From: Vitellaria paradoxa
Lineage: Eukaryota > Streptophyta > Magnoliopsida > Ericales > Sapotaceae
DNA: 64,000 nt
Assembly (NCBI GenBank): GCA_019916065.1
Contig: CM034237.1
Location: 27,099,783-27,163,782, forward strand
Direction: 5' to 3'
In this document: positions 22,787-34,203 of the stretch, one piece after another
Layout of the letters: the number at the start of each line of letters is the position of its first letter
Numbering within the stretch: position 1 is the first letter of the stretch
Notes under the pieces: generated by a model
The model's input: only the letters and a program-made list of their open reading frames with translations
Databases searched by the model: none
Told to the model about the DNA's origin: nothing
Program-made: the position numbers and the translations under genes

Positions 22787-24859
22787 TGTGATACCAAGTA
22801 TTTATTTTTGGTCATTTATCTGCTATTTTGGGCCAATAAAATATTTAAATTGAAATTGGGTTGGTTTATATTATTTTTTCTGGGTCGGGTTTGGCCCGAA
22901 TTGATATTGGATTGGAGGCCCAGTCATTCTTTTCTTTATTTTCTTTTCTTTTTTCTTTTTCTTCCTTTTTTTTCCCGTGGGCCTTTGCCACTTGCAAAAC
23001 AACGGAGAGAGAGAAGCGAAAGTTGAGAAAGAATAAAGAGAGAAAGTGAGTTCTGGGAAGAAAAGTTGATTGATCGGGGTAATATTCAATGCCGTGAACA
23101 TCGTGGTGGTGTCCGTTTACCGTGATTTCATTCAAGGTGGGAGAAATCGAAGCCAGACGTTCAGAAGCCAAATCTAAAACCCTCTCATTTCTTATTTTCG
23201 CTTTGGATTCAAGGTAGGTGGGACTTATATTTGTGTTCTAGGTATTACTAGGATGATTTTTACATATTATATGCTTGATTTGGTTGAGTATTGTGGGATT
23301 TGTGATATATATATATATGTATATATGAGTGTGTGTACATATATTCACATATATGTGGAGATTTTATATATATTTGAGTTATTATTCGATTAAATGCTAT
23401 AGAAATATGTGGTTTAAGTGTTTAACTATTTATATATGACAAATTGTCGATATTATGGCTTGAATAGATGATTTAGAATATTTTGGCTCGAAGTTTGTCG
23501 AAGATGAATCAAAAACTAAATTTCTAGACACTGTTGTTTGCATAAGGGTCTGGACAGTTAGTTGTCTGCATAAGGGTTTAAACGGGGTTATATGTTTCTG
23601 GGCACTATTGTCCAAATAGGGGTCCGAATGATAAAATGCTAGGGTTTCCAAAAATTTATATGTTTAGAGTTTTAAAGCATTGATTGTTGCTCAAGATCCC
23701 TAGATATTGATTTTGAATAATTAAATTGACCCCAAATCATCCTTAAGCCTAATAAGAATGTATTTTTATGTTGAGAGGACACTTGTTGACATGATTGAGC
23801 ATATCATGTGCATTACACAGGGGTTACATATTCCAGTTTTATATTGTGATTATCGATCAGCTGAGAGTGCCATGTTGATATTATTGACATGCCAAGGCAT
23901 AGGTCATGTACATAGATGGGATCCTTTATTTTGAGAAAAATGATAAAATGAGATTTTGAAAATACAGGATGATCCCCAGTCTATATATATGACTAGAGTT
24001 TATTCATTTAGAGTTGGGATGTTAATTATGAGGTATGACTATAAGCTTTCTCCAGACTGCAGCCAGACCCTGTTTGGGTTAAACAAATGCCTGACTAAGA
24101 GTATAACACAGTTCCCTAGCAAAAGGGTTTAGGGGTATAACATGATTCCCTGAGTCTTACACCAGTAGGGGTGTAACATAGTTTCCCACTCAGTTTATAC
24201 ATATATTGAGATATACATTCATCGTAAGTGTAAACGGTGTAGTTGGTGACCCCCCATACTTTGCTAAGCGTCACCCATCCCAGGATAAGGTTGGGCGTAG
24301 ATGGAGGTTTGAGAATGCATTGGCCATTCCATTGCATCACATGTGTATTATCATATTATAGTTTGATGGATATTGCTATGAGTTATGTTATATGCTTGAT
24401 TATTGTTCACTCATACACACTTGCATGGTCCTACCTATTGGGTGGTAGTGCTCATCCTATCTTTATTACAAGTGATCCTATAAGGCCAAGGAGTAGCCAT
24501 CTGGAGCTTAGCTGAGACTAATGGATTGACTTAGTCTACTATTCTATTTTATCATTAGATTAATATATTCTTATTTGCACAACCTATAATGTGGGTCCCA
24601 GACTTATTTTCATTTGAGATTGGATTATTATTATGTTATTCTGGCTATGTAAGCCTTGAATTCTGTCACTGGGGTGTGATGTCAGTTTTTATTATTATGA
24701 TATTATTTCTATTATTTTATATGACAATGAGAGGCAATGTAGTGGCTCTGATTGTTATTATTAAACTTTGACCTGACTTTAGAACAAGTGTTCATTTATT
24801 TTATTAGTTCCCATATTCTCACACTATCCGTCTTGGATAATTAAGTTAGGGGCGTGACA
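22787..24859 (+). repeat. Chromovirus 5' LTR (2073 bp)
   Basis: Begins TGTGATACC and ends GGGGCGTGACA, followed by AA and a primer site. Copies of its 3' part lie at 25935-26314 (from about 24330) and 38185-39018 (about 24000-24859). The interior has GA-rich and pyrimidine-rich tracts near 22920-23060 in the expected transcription-start region. Confidence 0.85.
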
Positions 24860-24861
24860 AA

Positions 24862-24873
24862 ATGGTATGAGAG
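24862..24873 (+). other. Primer-binding site for tRNA-iMet (one mismatch)
   Basis: TGGTATGAGAGC two bases after the LTR end matches TGGTATCAGAGC, the site complementary to plant initiator tRNA-Met, with one change. It sets the plus orientation of the chromovirus. Confidence 0.85.
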
Positions 24874-24979
24874 CTCTAGGTTATGTTTACCTTTGGGTCT
24901 TGGGTAAGAAGGCCTTATCATTTCTATTAAGTTTAGCTATTTATTTGTATTATATTGTTGGTTTTAGAGTTGATGATAA

Positions 24980-25934
24980 TTGTATTTTGTAAAATAGCTG
25001 GACGTGGAAGAGGTGGAAATCAAAGAGATGAAACTAGTGGTCAAACTCCCAATGCCCTAAGTGGAGGGCAAAGGGACTTTCATGAGATTTTGTTAGCTAA
25101 TGGCGGCTTTTTGGAGCCTACTTATAAGCATATAGTTCAGTTTATGTTGGCCTAGTAGGCCTAGATGCAGGGTTTACAGGGTGGACCAGCAGCAGCTTCT
25201 GTTCCAGCAATGGTGGCAGCACCTGCACTGGGGGACACACCAATTATAAGAATCATTAGCCAGTTTAAAAAATATGATCCTCCTTGGTTCAATAGGGAAG
25301 GAGATCCAATTGAGGCAGAAAGTTGGTTGGAAGAAATTACTGAGATGATGGACACCTTGGGTATAGAAGGTGACGAGATTAAGATTAGGGTTGCAACACG
25401 TTAGTTCCAAGGCAGTGCTGTTCATTGGTGGAGATCCTACAGAGACACTATTAATATTCATATCTTGACTTAGGAGGCCTTTCTTGAGAGGTTCTTCCCT
25501 ATGGTGATGAGGGAGATAAAAGTTTAGGAATTTCTTTCGTTGGGACAAAAGAGCTTATCAATTCAAGATTATGAGAGGAAGTTTGTGGAGTTGGATAGAT
25601 TTGGTCCACAGATTATGCCAGATGAGTTAGCCAGGCAAGGAAATTTGAATGGGGTTTGAGTCCCAATGTAAGGAGATAGATCATTGGTTTAAGGCATTAG
25701 ACTTATTCTAGTGTAATGGCAGCAGCTCTCGCAATTGAGAGAGATGCTATTGATTTTAGGTCCAAGGCTCGTGGAGGCCAAGGATACGTTCTAGGGCAGA
25801 ATGCAACGCAAGAGTATGGTTCTGGTTCTAAGTAAAGGAAAGGTAAAGAAAACGTTAATAGTTCCAGGAGGAGATGTTAGCAACAGTAGTAATTTTCCTA
25901 TCAGAAGAAGAGTACTTCTGGTTCAGGTTCGAGT
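24980..25934 (+). pseudogene. Chromovirus gag pseudogene, truncated
   Basis: The plus-strand reading begins GRGRGGNQRDETSG. It continues with YDPPWFNREGDPIEAESWLE, then FQGSAVHWWRSYRDT, EAFLERFFP and DYERKFVELDRFGP. These are retrotransposon gag domain features. Stops occur near 25156, 25402 and 25471, and frameshifts follow after about 25640. The nucleocapsid zinc knuckle and all of pol are absent; the reading runs straight into an LTR fragment. Confidence 0.82.
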
Positions 25935-26314
25935 TTAGGTTCCATTGCATCATATGTGCATTATCATATTATATTTTGGTGGATATTGTTGTGAGTTATA
26001 TTATATACTTGATTATTGTTCAGTCCTGCACACTTGCACTGTCTTATCTGCTGGGTGGTAGTGCTCATCCTACTTTATTTCAAGTGATCCCACGAGATCA
26101 AGGAGAAACTACCTAGAGCTTAGCTGAGATTAATGAATTGACTTAGTCTATTATTCTATTTTATCATCGGATTAATGTATTCTTATTTGTGCGACCAGAG
26201 ATGTGGGTCCCAAACTTATTTCTATTTGAGATTGTATTATTATTACATTATTTTGGCTATATAAGCCTTGATTGTGTCATCGCGGTGTGACATAAGTTTT
26301 TATTATTATGATGT
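25935..26314 (+). repeat. Chromovirus LTR fragment fused to truncated gag
   Basis: Aligns with about 24330-24735 (for example TGGGTGGTAGTGCTCATCCT and AATGTGGGTCCCA-type strings). The match stops where the right flank becomes copia gag. This is the remnant of the 3' LTR. Confidence 0.85.
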
Positions 26315-26435
26315 GGTCGCCGAAGATGGAACTTATGATGTCGATAGTTCCAAGCTTTGACAGACTAGAAGAAAATGAAGCACACTAACTTTTAAAGATA
26401 GAGACGAGACCAGTAGAATTGACGCTCTAATACCA
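26315..26435 (-). other. Copia gag start and tRNA-iMet primer site
   Basis: Minus-strand TGGTATTAGAGCGTC (26435-26421) sits directly inside the 5' LTR and matches the tRNA-iMet primer site with one change. The next about 100 bases are the beginning of gag, cut off by the chromovirus fragment at 26314. Roughly 500 bp of gag between here and 22786 appear to be lost, judged from usual gag length. Confidence 0.75.
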
Positions 26436-26624
26436 CGTCAAATATTGAGATTGACTAAACAAAATACCACACACCTAACTAGTACCACACACCTAACTGG
26501 GTAGTTGTGTGTATATTTATACATGTACACAAAGTGATTATTCAGATACATAGGTGACTATTCACATGTCCTAAAAACTAGATTTATTACTAGATACATT
26601 CCCTACTATTAATGCACATTAACA
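26436..26624 (-). repeat. Copia 5' LTR (189 bp)
   Basis: Matches 18795-18965. It differs by an internal tandem duplication of TACCACACACCTAACT (near 26464-26495) and by loss of the terminal CA next to the primer site. It is flanked on the right by target duplication CAACG. Confidence 0.85.
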
Positions 26625-27417
26625 CAACGAATAAGACTCTGAGTTAATGAGCCATCCACATTGTTGAGTAATAACGACAACATCATTTTCACAACATAGG
26701 TCCAAAATGGTCAGATACTACTGTCAAAAGGCAAGGGAAGGAATCTGTCTATGAATCTCAGTTTATTTTTTGCATAAGGGGTCATGATTATATAACAACT
26801 CCATAAAGTATAATTGTTTTAAGAAAAGTGTTAACCAAAGATGTTTGTGGATGATCGATTGAATGAAGAAAATATAGGGAAGTGAGATCGGTGATTAGTT
26901 TTTAGATTTTGCTGTGGGCATCATCCACAACAATAGAGAGTGCTTATGGGTTTGGGTTGAGAAAGCTTCTCCGATCTGTCGGGTTTGTAATGGTAGAAGG
27001 GTGGCGAACTAGTGCAAGCGAAAATAAGGGTAGAACCGTAGAACAATCACAAAATTTAAGATTTTGATACCATGATAAACTCTATTTTGGTAAAAATAAA
27101 TCTCTTTTGGTAATCAAGGTATTGAAATATCAAATACGTAGGCAGTGGTCTAACTAAGCTAGGGAAGCCAAGCCAAGTGATAAAAGGAAAAATGTCTAAC
27201 AAGATATTGACCTAATCAAACAATAGCAAAAATATACCTATCTAATAAATTTGATCCAATTGCAACTCTAATAACATAGTTTTGAGAGGGAAAAATGAAA
27301 GCACTTTTGCCAATAAATGACTTCTTTTTTTCATTTTACTATTTTTGAAAATTCCATAGTCATTTCCATTTTAAGGAGTCCACAAAATAACACTAAAAAA
27401 ATAATATATCAATTTTT

Positions 27418-27608
27418 GGAGTTTACCACGAATTAATCATGAGAAATTAAAACTCCAAAAAAATTCTCTCACTTTTTCTATTTTTAATAACGATGAAATT
27501 ACCACATCTAATAAAATTTTTAATCATAGGCCCAATTAAAACAGTGACAGATAAAATCATACAAACCCAATCTATTGATCAATGGCATGTTGACGAGTGC
27601 CCCATACA
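27418..27608 (+). repeat. 190-bp direct repeat, left copy
   Basis: From GTTTACCACGAATTAATC to GAGTGCCCCATACAG. Nearly the same sequence recurs at 28093-28283. The right arm has only one version (35376-35480 plus 35855-35940, complement), so the duplication arose in the left arm. Confidence 0.85.
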
Positions 27609-28092
27609 GTGCTAAGTAGTCCACCCAAGTGGGTGGCAGAGCCTTCTCGAAGGAGAAGGATTTTCAATGAAGCCACAGACAAACAGCCACCCATTATTGA
27701 CAGTTTGTAAGCACTACATTAAATACACTGAATGGTGCATTGTTTGTTTCTTCATCCGTTTATGTATAAATTGAGGGAAAAGCAGAGGTGCAGGGTGTGG
27801 AGTGGTGTACACCCACCAATGTGGTGGTGTGTGGGAGACACCCACCGGAGAGTAGGGGTGGCCAAAGATAAGAGATGGAGAACTCACAGTGGGGTGAGTT
27901 CTCAGGGCTTGTAACTAAGACTATGGGCAGAGAGGTGAAAGGGAGAGGCATTGAGTTGAGATAGTCTTGTACCTCTTTGTAATATTTGTTCTGTATAGTA
28001 AAGCTCTCGGATCACCTATTCGGTCGTGGATGTAGACAATTGGCTGAACCACGTAAATCTTGGTTTGTGTTGTGGTTGTTTTGAACTTTTGG
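27609..28092 (+). repeat. Ty1/copia-like solo LTR between the 190-bp repeats
   Basis: It starts TGCTAAGTAGTCC. Its 3' part has the R-U5 signature of many plant copia LTRs: AAAGCTCTCGGATCACC, then GGTCGTGGATGTAGACAATTG and GAACCACGTAAATCTTGG. A TATA-like TATAAATTGAG lies near 27764. No 5-bp target duplication is found; instead the 190-bp repeat flanks it. The right end is uncertain by about 15 bases. Confidence 0.65.
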
Positions 28093-28283
28093 TGTTTACC
28101 ACAAATTAATCATGAGAAATTAAAACTCTAGGAAAAAAAAATTCTTTACTTTTTTTCTATTTTTAATAGCGATGAAATTAACACATCTAATAAAATTTTT
28201 AATTGTAGGCCCAATTAAAACAGTGACAGATAGAATCATACAAACCCAATCTACTGATCAATGGCATGTTGACGAGCGCCCCG
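28093..28283 (+). repeat. 190-bp direct repeat, right copy
   Basis: Mate of 27418-27608. Its right flank (AACTTTCAACCGTGCC) matches the right arm of the inverted duplication. The ancestral flank is therefore on this side, and the left copy carries the ancestral left flank. Confidence 0.85.
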
Positions 28284-28379
28284 TACAGAACTTTCAACCG
28301 TGCCCTATTGTGTATCATAGTTTTCCTCCTAAAGCATTTCGATTCCATTCGTTTGCTTTACAGTTTACAAAAACTCAAA

Positions 28380-28740
28380 ATGGTTGAAACTTCGATGCAA
28401 AATTTCGCTAGGCATCAACTTTTTAAGAGTAAAGAAGTTGCTTAATTGCTAGTTTTCTTCTTGAAGGAGCAGAGAAGAAGGGTGATCTCAGCTCAATCTC
28501 ATTTCATGGGGGGCTTAATTGGGGCAGTGGTCAAAGTCTTCTTTTTTGCTATATTTGCAATATCACTGATTTCTCAGGCAAGCGAAATGGAAATGGTGAG
28601 TTTCATGGGCTCACTACCATACTTGGCTTGCTAATTGAACTTGCAGCTGTTGGTGTTCGGGCACTGTATAATCTCTTTACTGGCAATGGCTACTCTCTCT
28701 CTTTCTCTAGGTTTCATTTCTTCCGATTTAGTAGTACATT
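28380..28740 (+). pseudogene. Unidentified membrane-protein-like gene fragment, left arm copy
   Basis: The reading contains VISAQSHFMGGLIGAVVK, then FFAIFAISLISQASEMEM, MVSFMGSL and, after a frame change, AAVGVRALYNLFTGNGYS. Two hydrophobic stretches suggest membrane helices. The right arm (34770-35233) carries the same protein-like sequence with conserved spacing, which argues it was once coding. A GTGAGT donor-like string follows SEMEM, so part may be intronic. The family is not recognised. A stop (near 28444) and a frameshift make it non-functional as it stands. Confidence 0.5.
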
Positions 28741-29094
28741 TTTGTAGTATATTATTTCATCTGACCACACATAATCTGATATCAGTTGATTGTTCTAATA
28801 ATTGTCACTCCGGTCCCACTTGGATCCTTTAAAAATTTTTAACTTCTGGGTAAATACTAATTTAATGTCCACAGGCCATAATTTTGCTTAATTATAAGAA
28901 AGATTAATTTAGTTCGACGATGGATTAATAATGACATGCATGTAAGAATGCAGAACTGGTATAATTCTTCATATACACGAGGCTGTATGATCCTAGGAAC
29001 TACATACATATATACATCCCAAACTATAAAAAAATATATATATCATTTATTTATTTATTACGTGTTGGGGGGGGAGGGTTGGTTTTAAAAATTA

Positions 29095-29754
29095 AATTTG
29101 AGTGTTTTATATTTATTTTTGCAGCATAGGCTAGCTAACTACAATTAGAAAGGACAGTGCATAACATCTTGAAAATTGCTTTGTCAGCATTCTCCTTTTA
29201 ATTAAGACATCATCTAGAATTGAATTAAATATAAATTTAAATATTTTTTACTTAAAATCATTCTATATCTCATTCTAATTTAGAGAAGTAGTATAAATGT
29301 TCCCTTAAATAGAAAGTAAAAAGGGATGACATTAATATTCACTATTTTTTCTTTTATCTAAGTAAAAAGATGTTTATATATATAGATATATCTTTAAAAA
29401 AAAAATATTGCTACGAATTCTCTTTTAACTCGTAGAAATTTTGAAATTAAATTTTCTAGTACATAATGTACTGCTGTTTATATATATATATATATATATA
29501 TGCCAATTGCCAGGGGGCATCTCTGCACCTACAAGAACTGTTAAAATTTTGACTTAACAATGTTTGTCAAAGAGAAGTGAAGCTGCAGGAGAGGTTGAAA
29601 GCTTTGGGTGCGCTAATTATAGAGTATGAACCAGATGTCCTTTGCTTTCAGGTGCCAAAATTTCCCCTCTCATTAGTTCCGCGAGATGCATTATTTTTAG
29701 TGTGAATTACCCTTTTGCACTTATGAGTTTTTCAAGCTATCCTATTTGGAATTT
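29095..29754 (+). pseudogene. TDP2-like gene segment: exon 29535-29651 with flanking introns
   Basis: The exon reads TVKILT, a one-base frameshift, then NVCQREVKLQERLKALG and EYEPDVLCFQ, followed by a GT donor (CAG|GTGCC at 29651/29652). This matches the start of the endonuclease/exonuclease/phosphatase domain of plant TDP2-like proteins (tyrosyl-DNA phosphodiesterase 2, DNA repair): YNVW, RMKALG, P-D-(I/V)-(I/V)-C-F-Q. The flanking 29095-29534 and 29652-29745 align with 48215-48655 and 49574-49668. A fold-back element interrupts the downstream intron. It is isolated from other exons, so it is a pseudogene. Confidence 0.72.
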
Positions 29755-29875
29755 GAGAGATTGACCCCAATAGACAATTGGGGTTTAATTTTTACAGGAT
29801 TATAAATGTTTGAAACTTATATCCCAAAATCGTTATAAATTCATTTACAAAGGTGACGAAGTCAGAGAATTAAAA

Positions 29876-30031
29876 ATCGTTTATGCAATAAAAAAAATTC
29901 GTTTCCGGAGTTAACAAATTCAGTTTAACCGCGAGCAAGGATCGCGTGTCGAGAGCATCAGAGCCAACAGGGAGGCACAAAATCGTTTACGTGGTAAACG
30001 AATTCTACCCCCTAATTCGTTTAGCCAGTTA
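29876..30031. repeat. Cluster of four near-palindromic about 24-bp motifs in the left TIR
   Basis: Units share AATTCGTTTA-spacer-GTTAA.GAATT. Examples are ATTCGTTTCCGGAGTTAAC (29898), ATCGTTTACGTGGTAAACGA (29983) and ATTCGTTTAGCCAGTTAATG (30012), plus a weaker ATCGTTTATGCAATAAA (29876). The mirrored set is at about 33222-33400 in the right TIR. Confidence 0.6.
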
Positions 30032-31085
30032 ATGAATTCACCATTGAGTTTATTCTTAGTATTATTTTAATGTGTCACATTTTTAATTATAATAACCGAA
30101 TTCTCACACTTTTAGCGTATACTTGAAATATATTTTATTAAATATATAACATATTGTAATTTGAAATATATCTTATTAAATTATTTTTATTCAATAACAT
30201 ATTTAAATTATATTTAATATATTCTATTTTTATTGAATTAAATTATCTTTCATAAATAATATGATTTAATTAATAATATAATTAAAATAATATTTAATTT
30301 AGTGTAATTAATATGAAATATATTTTATTAGATTTGAATAATTTTTAAAAATAATAAAATTAAGTATTTTATTAAAAATAATTTATGTAAATAAAATTAC
30401 ATCTATAAATGCAATTTCAATTTTTATTTCAGAAAAAACGATAACAGAAAATAAAACTAGAAAATAAAAAGTTCAACAAAATAAAGAATAAGAATATTAT
30501 CAAACAGCCTTAGAATTGCTATTTTCTAAATTTTTCTATCTCTACATCTTTTTCTCTACATGTAATTTAGTATATATATTTAATTTGAAAGTATACATTT
30601 ATATATGTGACTCTTTTAATTCGATTCCATTAATTATAACAATTATCAGCGAAACCATCAAATCGCCATTTTGATAAAATTTTTTTATTTTATTGGTTTT
30701 TATAAAAATTAACCGAATTTAATAATATATATTTTTTATATTAATTAAACTAAATGAAATATTATTTTAATTATAATATTAATTTAATCATATTATTTAT
30801 GAAAGATAATTTAATTCAGTAAAAATAGAAGATATTAAATATAATATATATATATTTTTGATTAAAAATAATTTAATAAGATATATTTCAAATTATAATA
30901 TGTTATATAATTTAATAAAATATATTTTGAATTATATTATTTAGTAAAAATAATTTAATAAAATATATTTCAAATGTACAACGAAAGTGTAAGGATTCGA
31001 ATATACAGACTTCATTAAGTTTATTATATAATGTTATTATTTTTTTTTTATTTTTGTTTAACTTTTCTTTTTCTGTTATGTAATA

Positions 31086-32169
31086 TTATTGTTTACAGTC
31101 GTCTCGACTTAGCACTCTCTCGCTTGCCACAAAAATTTGTTTACAATATAAACCTAAATTAGCAGCAAAACTCTGTTTATATTTTTTTATTTTTAAAAAA
31201 ATTAAAATTTAAATAGAAAAATATAAACAGAAAAAATGTGCTTTCATTCTATTTTTTCTATTGTGAACATTTTATCAATTCTAATATTTTATTCATTTTT
31301 GTTATATCATATTAAAATAAATTATTTTATTCAAATATTTTATTAGTCTAAATTTATTTTCAATAAATAATATAATTAAGTTAAATTAATTAAATTAACA
31401 TGTAATATCTATTATTAATTTATTTCTAAAAAATAATTTAATTAAATTAGTTAATTTAATTAATAAAAAATATATATTATTAAATTATTTTATTAAATAA
31501 TAAAATAAAATATAGTAATTTAATTTAATAAATAATTTAATTAATATAAATATATTTTATTAAATTCTTTTTAATAAATATTATAATTAAATTATTTAAT
31601 TCTATTTAATTTAATAATTAATTTAAAATAATTATATTAAATAATTTTATCAAATTATTTTTAATAAATATCATAATTAAATTAATTAATTTAATATGAA
31701 CTATATTTTATTAAATTATTTTTAATTAAATTATTTAAATTATTATAAAATATATTTTATTCAAGTATTTTTAATAGATAATATAATTAAATTATAATTA
31801 ATAGATTTTATATTTGCTAGATTAAATGATATAATATTTATATTTTATTTAATTATTTTTAATAAATAATATAATTAAATTAAATTAATGTAAAATGTAT
31901 TTATTAAATTCAATTAATTTTTAAAAAACTAATAAAAATAAATATTTTATAAAAATAAAAAATTAATAATTATAAATAAAATTGTATTTTCAAACGCAGT
32001 TTCAGTTTTCATTTCAGAAAATGAAAATGCCGATAGAAAATAAAAAATAAAAAAAATAAACATATAAACGTAAACAGAAAAACGATGGTGTTACCAAACG
32101 GCTTCTATTAAACGAAATTCGTTTACAATGGCCTTTCCTTTATACTGTTAAAAAGAAAAAATTAAACAA
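31086..32169. other. AT-rich spacer of the fold-back element
   Basis: Almost only A and T, with TTAAATTATTT-like runs. Its right end (GATGGTGTTACCAAACGGCT at 32083-32102) and its interior (TCTATTGTGAACATTTTATC near 31256) resemble the 36816-37481 insertion. It may be a second AT-rich element inserted between the TIRs. No coding sequence. Confidence 0.55.
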
Positions 32170-33533
32170 AAATAAGAAAACAATAATATTACATAACAGA
32201 AAAAGAAAAATTAAACAAAAATAAAAAAAACAATAACATTACATAATAAACTTAATGAAGTCTGTATATTCAAATCCCTACACTTTCGGTGTACATTTGA
32301 AATATATTTTATTAAATTATTTTTACTAAATAATATAATCCGAAATATATTTTATTAAATTATATAACATATTATAATTTGAAATATATCTTATTAAATT
32401 ATTTTTAATCAAAAATATATATAAATTATATTTAATATATTCTATTTTTATTGAATTAAATTATCTTTCATAAATAATATGATTAAATTAATAATATAAT
32501 TAAAACAATATTTCATTTAGTTTAATTAATATAAAATATATATATTATTAAATTTGGTTAATTTTCATAAAAACCAATAAAATAAAAAATTTTATCAAAA
32601 TGGCGATTTGATGGTTTCGCTGATAATTGTTATAATTAATGGAATCGAATTAAAAGAGTCACATATATAAATGTATACTTTCAAATTAAATATATATACT
32701 AAATTAAATATAGAGAAAAAGATGCAAAGATAGAAAAATTTAGAAAATAACAATTCTAAGGCTGTTTGATAATATTCTTATTCTTTATTTTGTTTAACTT
32801 TTTATTTTCTAGTTTTATTTTCTGTTATCGTCTTTTTTTAAATAAAAATTGAAATTGCATTTATAGATACAATTTTATTTACATAAATTATTTTTAATAA
32901 AATACTTAATTTTACTATTTTCAAAAATTATTCAAATCTAATAAAATATATTTCATATTAATTACACTAAATTAAATATTATTTTAATTATATTATTAAT
33001 TAAATCATATTATTTATGAAAGATAATTTAATTCAATAAAAATAGAATATATTAAATATAATTTAAATATATTATTGAATAAAAATAATTTAGTAAGATA
33101 TATTTCAAATTCCAATATATTATATATTTAATAAAATATATTTCAAGTATACGCTAAAAGTGTGAGAATTCCATTATTATAATTAAAAATGTGATACATT
33201 AAAATAATACTAAGGATAAACTCAATGCTGAATTCATTAACTGGCTAAACGAATTAGGGGGTAGAATTCGTTTACCACGTAAACGATTTTGTGTCTCCGT
33301 GTTGACTTCGATGCTCTCGACACGCGATCCTTGCTCGTGGTTAAACTGAATTCGTTAACTCCGGAAATGATTTTTTTTTTAATTCATTTATTGCGTAAAT
33401 GATTTTTAATTCCTTGACTTCGTCACCTCTGTAAACGAATTTATACCGATTTTGGGATATAAGTTTCAAACGCTCATAACCCTATAAAAACTAAACCCCA
33501 ATTACCTACTGGGATCAATCTCTCTTGCAATTT

Positions 33534-33974
33534 GGGATCTAACATTTTAATTGTAATAATTAAAAATTTGGGACTTTAATTTATTGTAAATTCAATTAAT
33601 CTCAGTTAGAATTTTTTTTTTTTGTTAAATGGCTACCTCACGATATGTAATTAAATAAGTAATAGAATTTAACAGGAGGTTTAATTACAATAAGATAAAA
33701 TCTCATGTAGTTAATTGTTACAATTAAAAGATCAAATTTTTTAAATAGAATTCATATAAAAGCTCAAAGATGTAATTTATAATTTTCTTTCATTTTTATT
33801 AGAAAAGTATTATTCTATTAAAATTTTCTTAGTAAATTAAATTTGAAACAAAAACTATATATCTATCATACTATTCAACAATAAAAACAAAAAGTATCAC
33901 CGAACTTTGTCACTACATCAACCGAAAAAATAGAATTTAAGCCTGTAGAGTAAAAAAAGTTAGAGGAAATTAAA
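33534..33974 (+). other. Remainder of the TDP2-like intron after the fold-back insertion
   Basis: 33534-33870 aligns in the same orientation with 49690-50025 (for example GGGACTTTAATTTATTGTAAA against TGTGATTTTAATTTATTGTAAA). No exon is seen. After about 33880 it grades into the right arm of the inverted duplication. Confidence 0.7.
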
Positions 33975-34203
33975 TAATTAATCAATATATATATTTTAAC
34001 TATATCGGATGTATATATGTATGTAGTTCTTAGGATCATATAACCTCCGTGTATATGAAGAATTATGCCAGTTCTGCATTCTTAGATGCATGTTGTTACT
34101 AATCCATTGCCTAGAAGTTAAAAATTTTTAACAGATCCAAATGGGACCAGAGTTACAATTATGAGAACAATCAACTCAAATCAGATTATATATATATATT
34201 TAT

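Larger units (their letters stand above)
22787..26314 (+). mobile_element. Deleted chromovirus (Tekay/Del-like Ty3/gypsy) nested in copia gag
   Basis: Plus-strand order is a complete 5' LTR, a tRNA-iMet primer site, partial gag, then directly a middle piece of the same LTR (25935-26314). Everything from mid-gag to mid-3'-LTR is missing, and so is the end of the 3' LTR. The left edge in copia gag is sharp at the LTR's TG. The right edge joins the first codons of copia gag, so flanking copia sequence was lost too. At least two deletions are required. Confidence 0.82.
18795..26624 (-). mobile_element. Full-span Ty1/copia retrotransposon, inactive, with nested chromovirus
   Basis: Minus-strand order is 5' LTR (26624-26436), tRNA-iMet primer site, gag, protease, integrase, RT, RNase H, polypurine tract, 3' LTR (18965-18795). 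Target duplications are CAATG (18790-18794) and CAACG (26625-26629), one mismatch. Protease-integrase-RT order defines Ty1/copia. Gag is interrupted by a chromovirus fragment at 22787-26314. Every coding part has stops. The short LTRs (171 and 189 bp) suggest an Ale-like or similar lineage, but that is a guess. Confidence 0.88.
26700..29045 (+). repeat. Left arm of a large inverted duplication
   Basis: It matches the reverse complement of 33975-37555 in order. Shared blocks include GTCAAAAGGCAAGGGAAGG (26726) against GTCAGAAGGCAAGGGAAGG (37547, complement); TGATACCATGATAAACTC against TGATACCGTGATGAACTC; the membrane-like fragment; and AATTCTTCATATACACG near 28961. The arm contains a copia-like LTR (27609-28092) not found in the right arm. 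It lacks two MITEs, one TIR element, one 666-bp element and one solo LTR present on the right. Confidence 0.85.
29755..33524. mobile_element. Mutator-like fold-back transposon with TIRs of about 1.3 kb
   Basis: Left end GAGAGATTGACCCCAATAG and right end (complement) GAGAGATTGATCCCAGTAG. TIRs run from 29755 to about 31085 and from about 32170 to 33524. Flanks TTGGAATTT (29746-29754) and TTGCAATTT (33525-33533) form a 9-bp target duplication with one mismatch, the Mutator size. The homologous uninterrupted site is near 49669-49680. The spacer (31086-32169) is extremely AT-rich and related to the element at 36816-37481. No transposase is seen, so it is non-autonomous. Confidence 0.85.

Noticed and set aside
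22866..23171. Overlapping minus-strand open frames rich in Lys/Glu
   Set aside because: They come from the GA/CT-rich start region of the chromovirus LTR.
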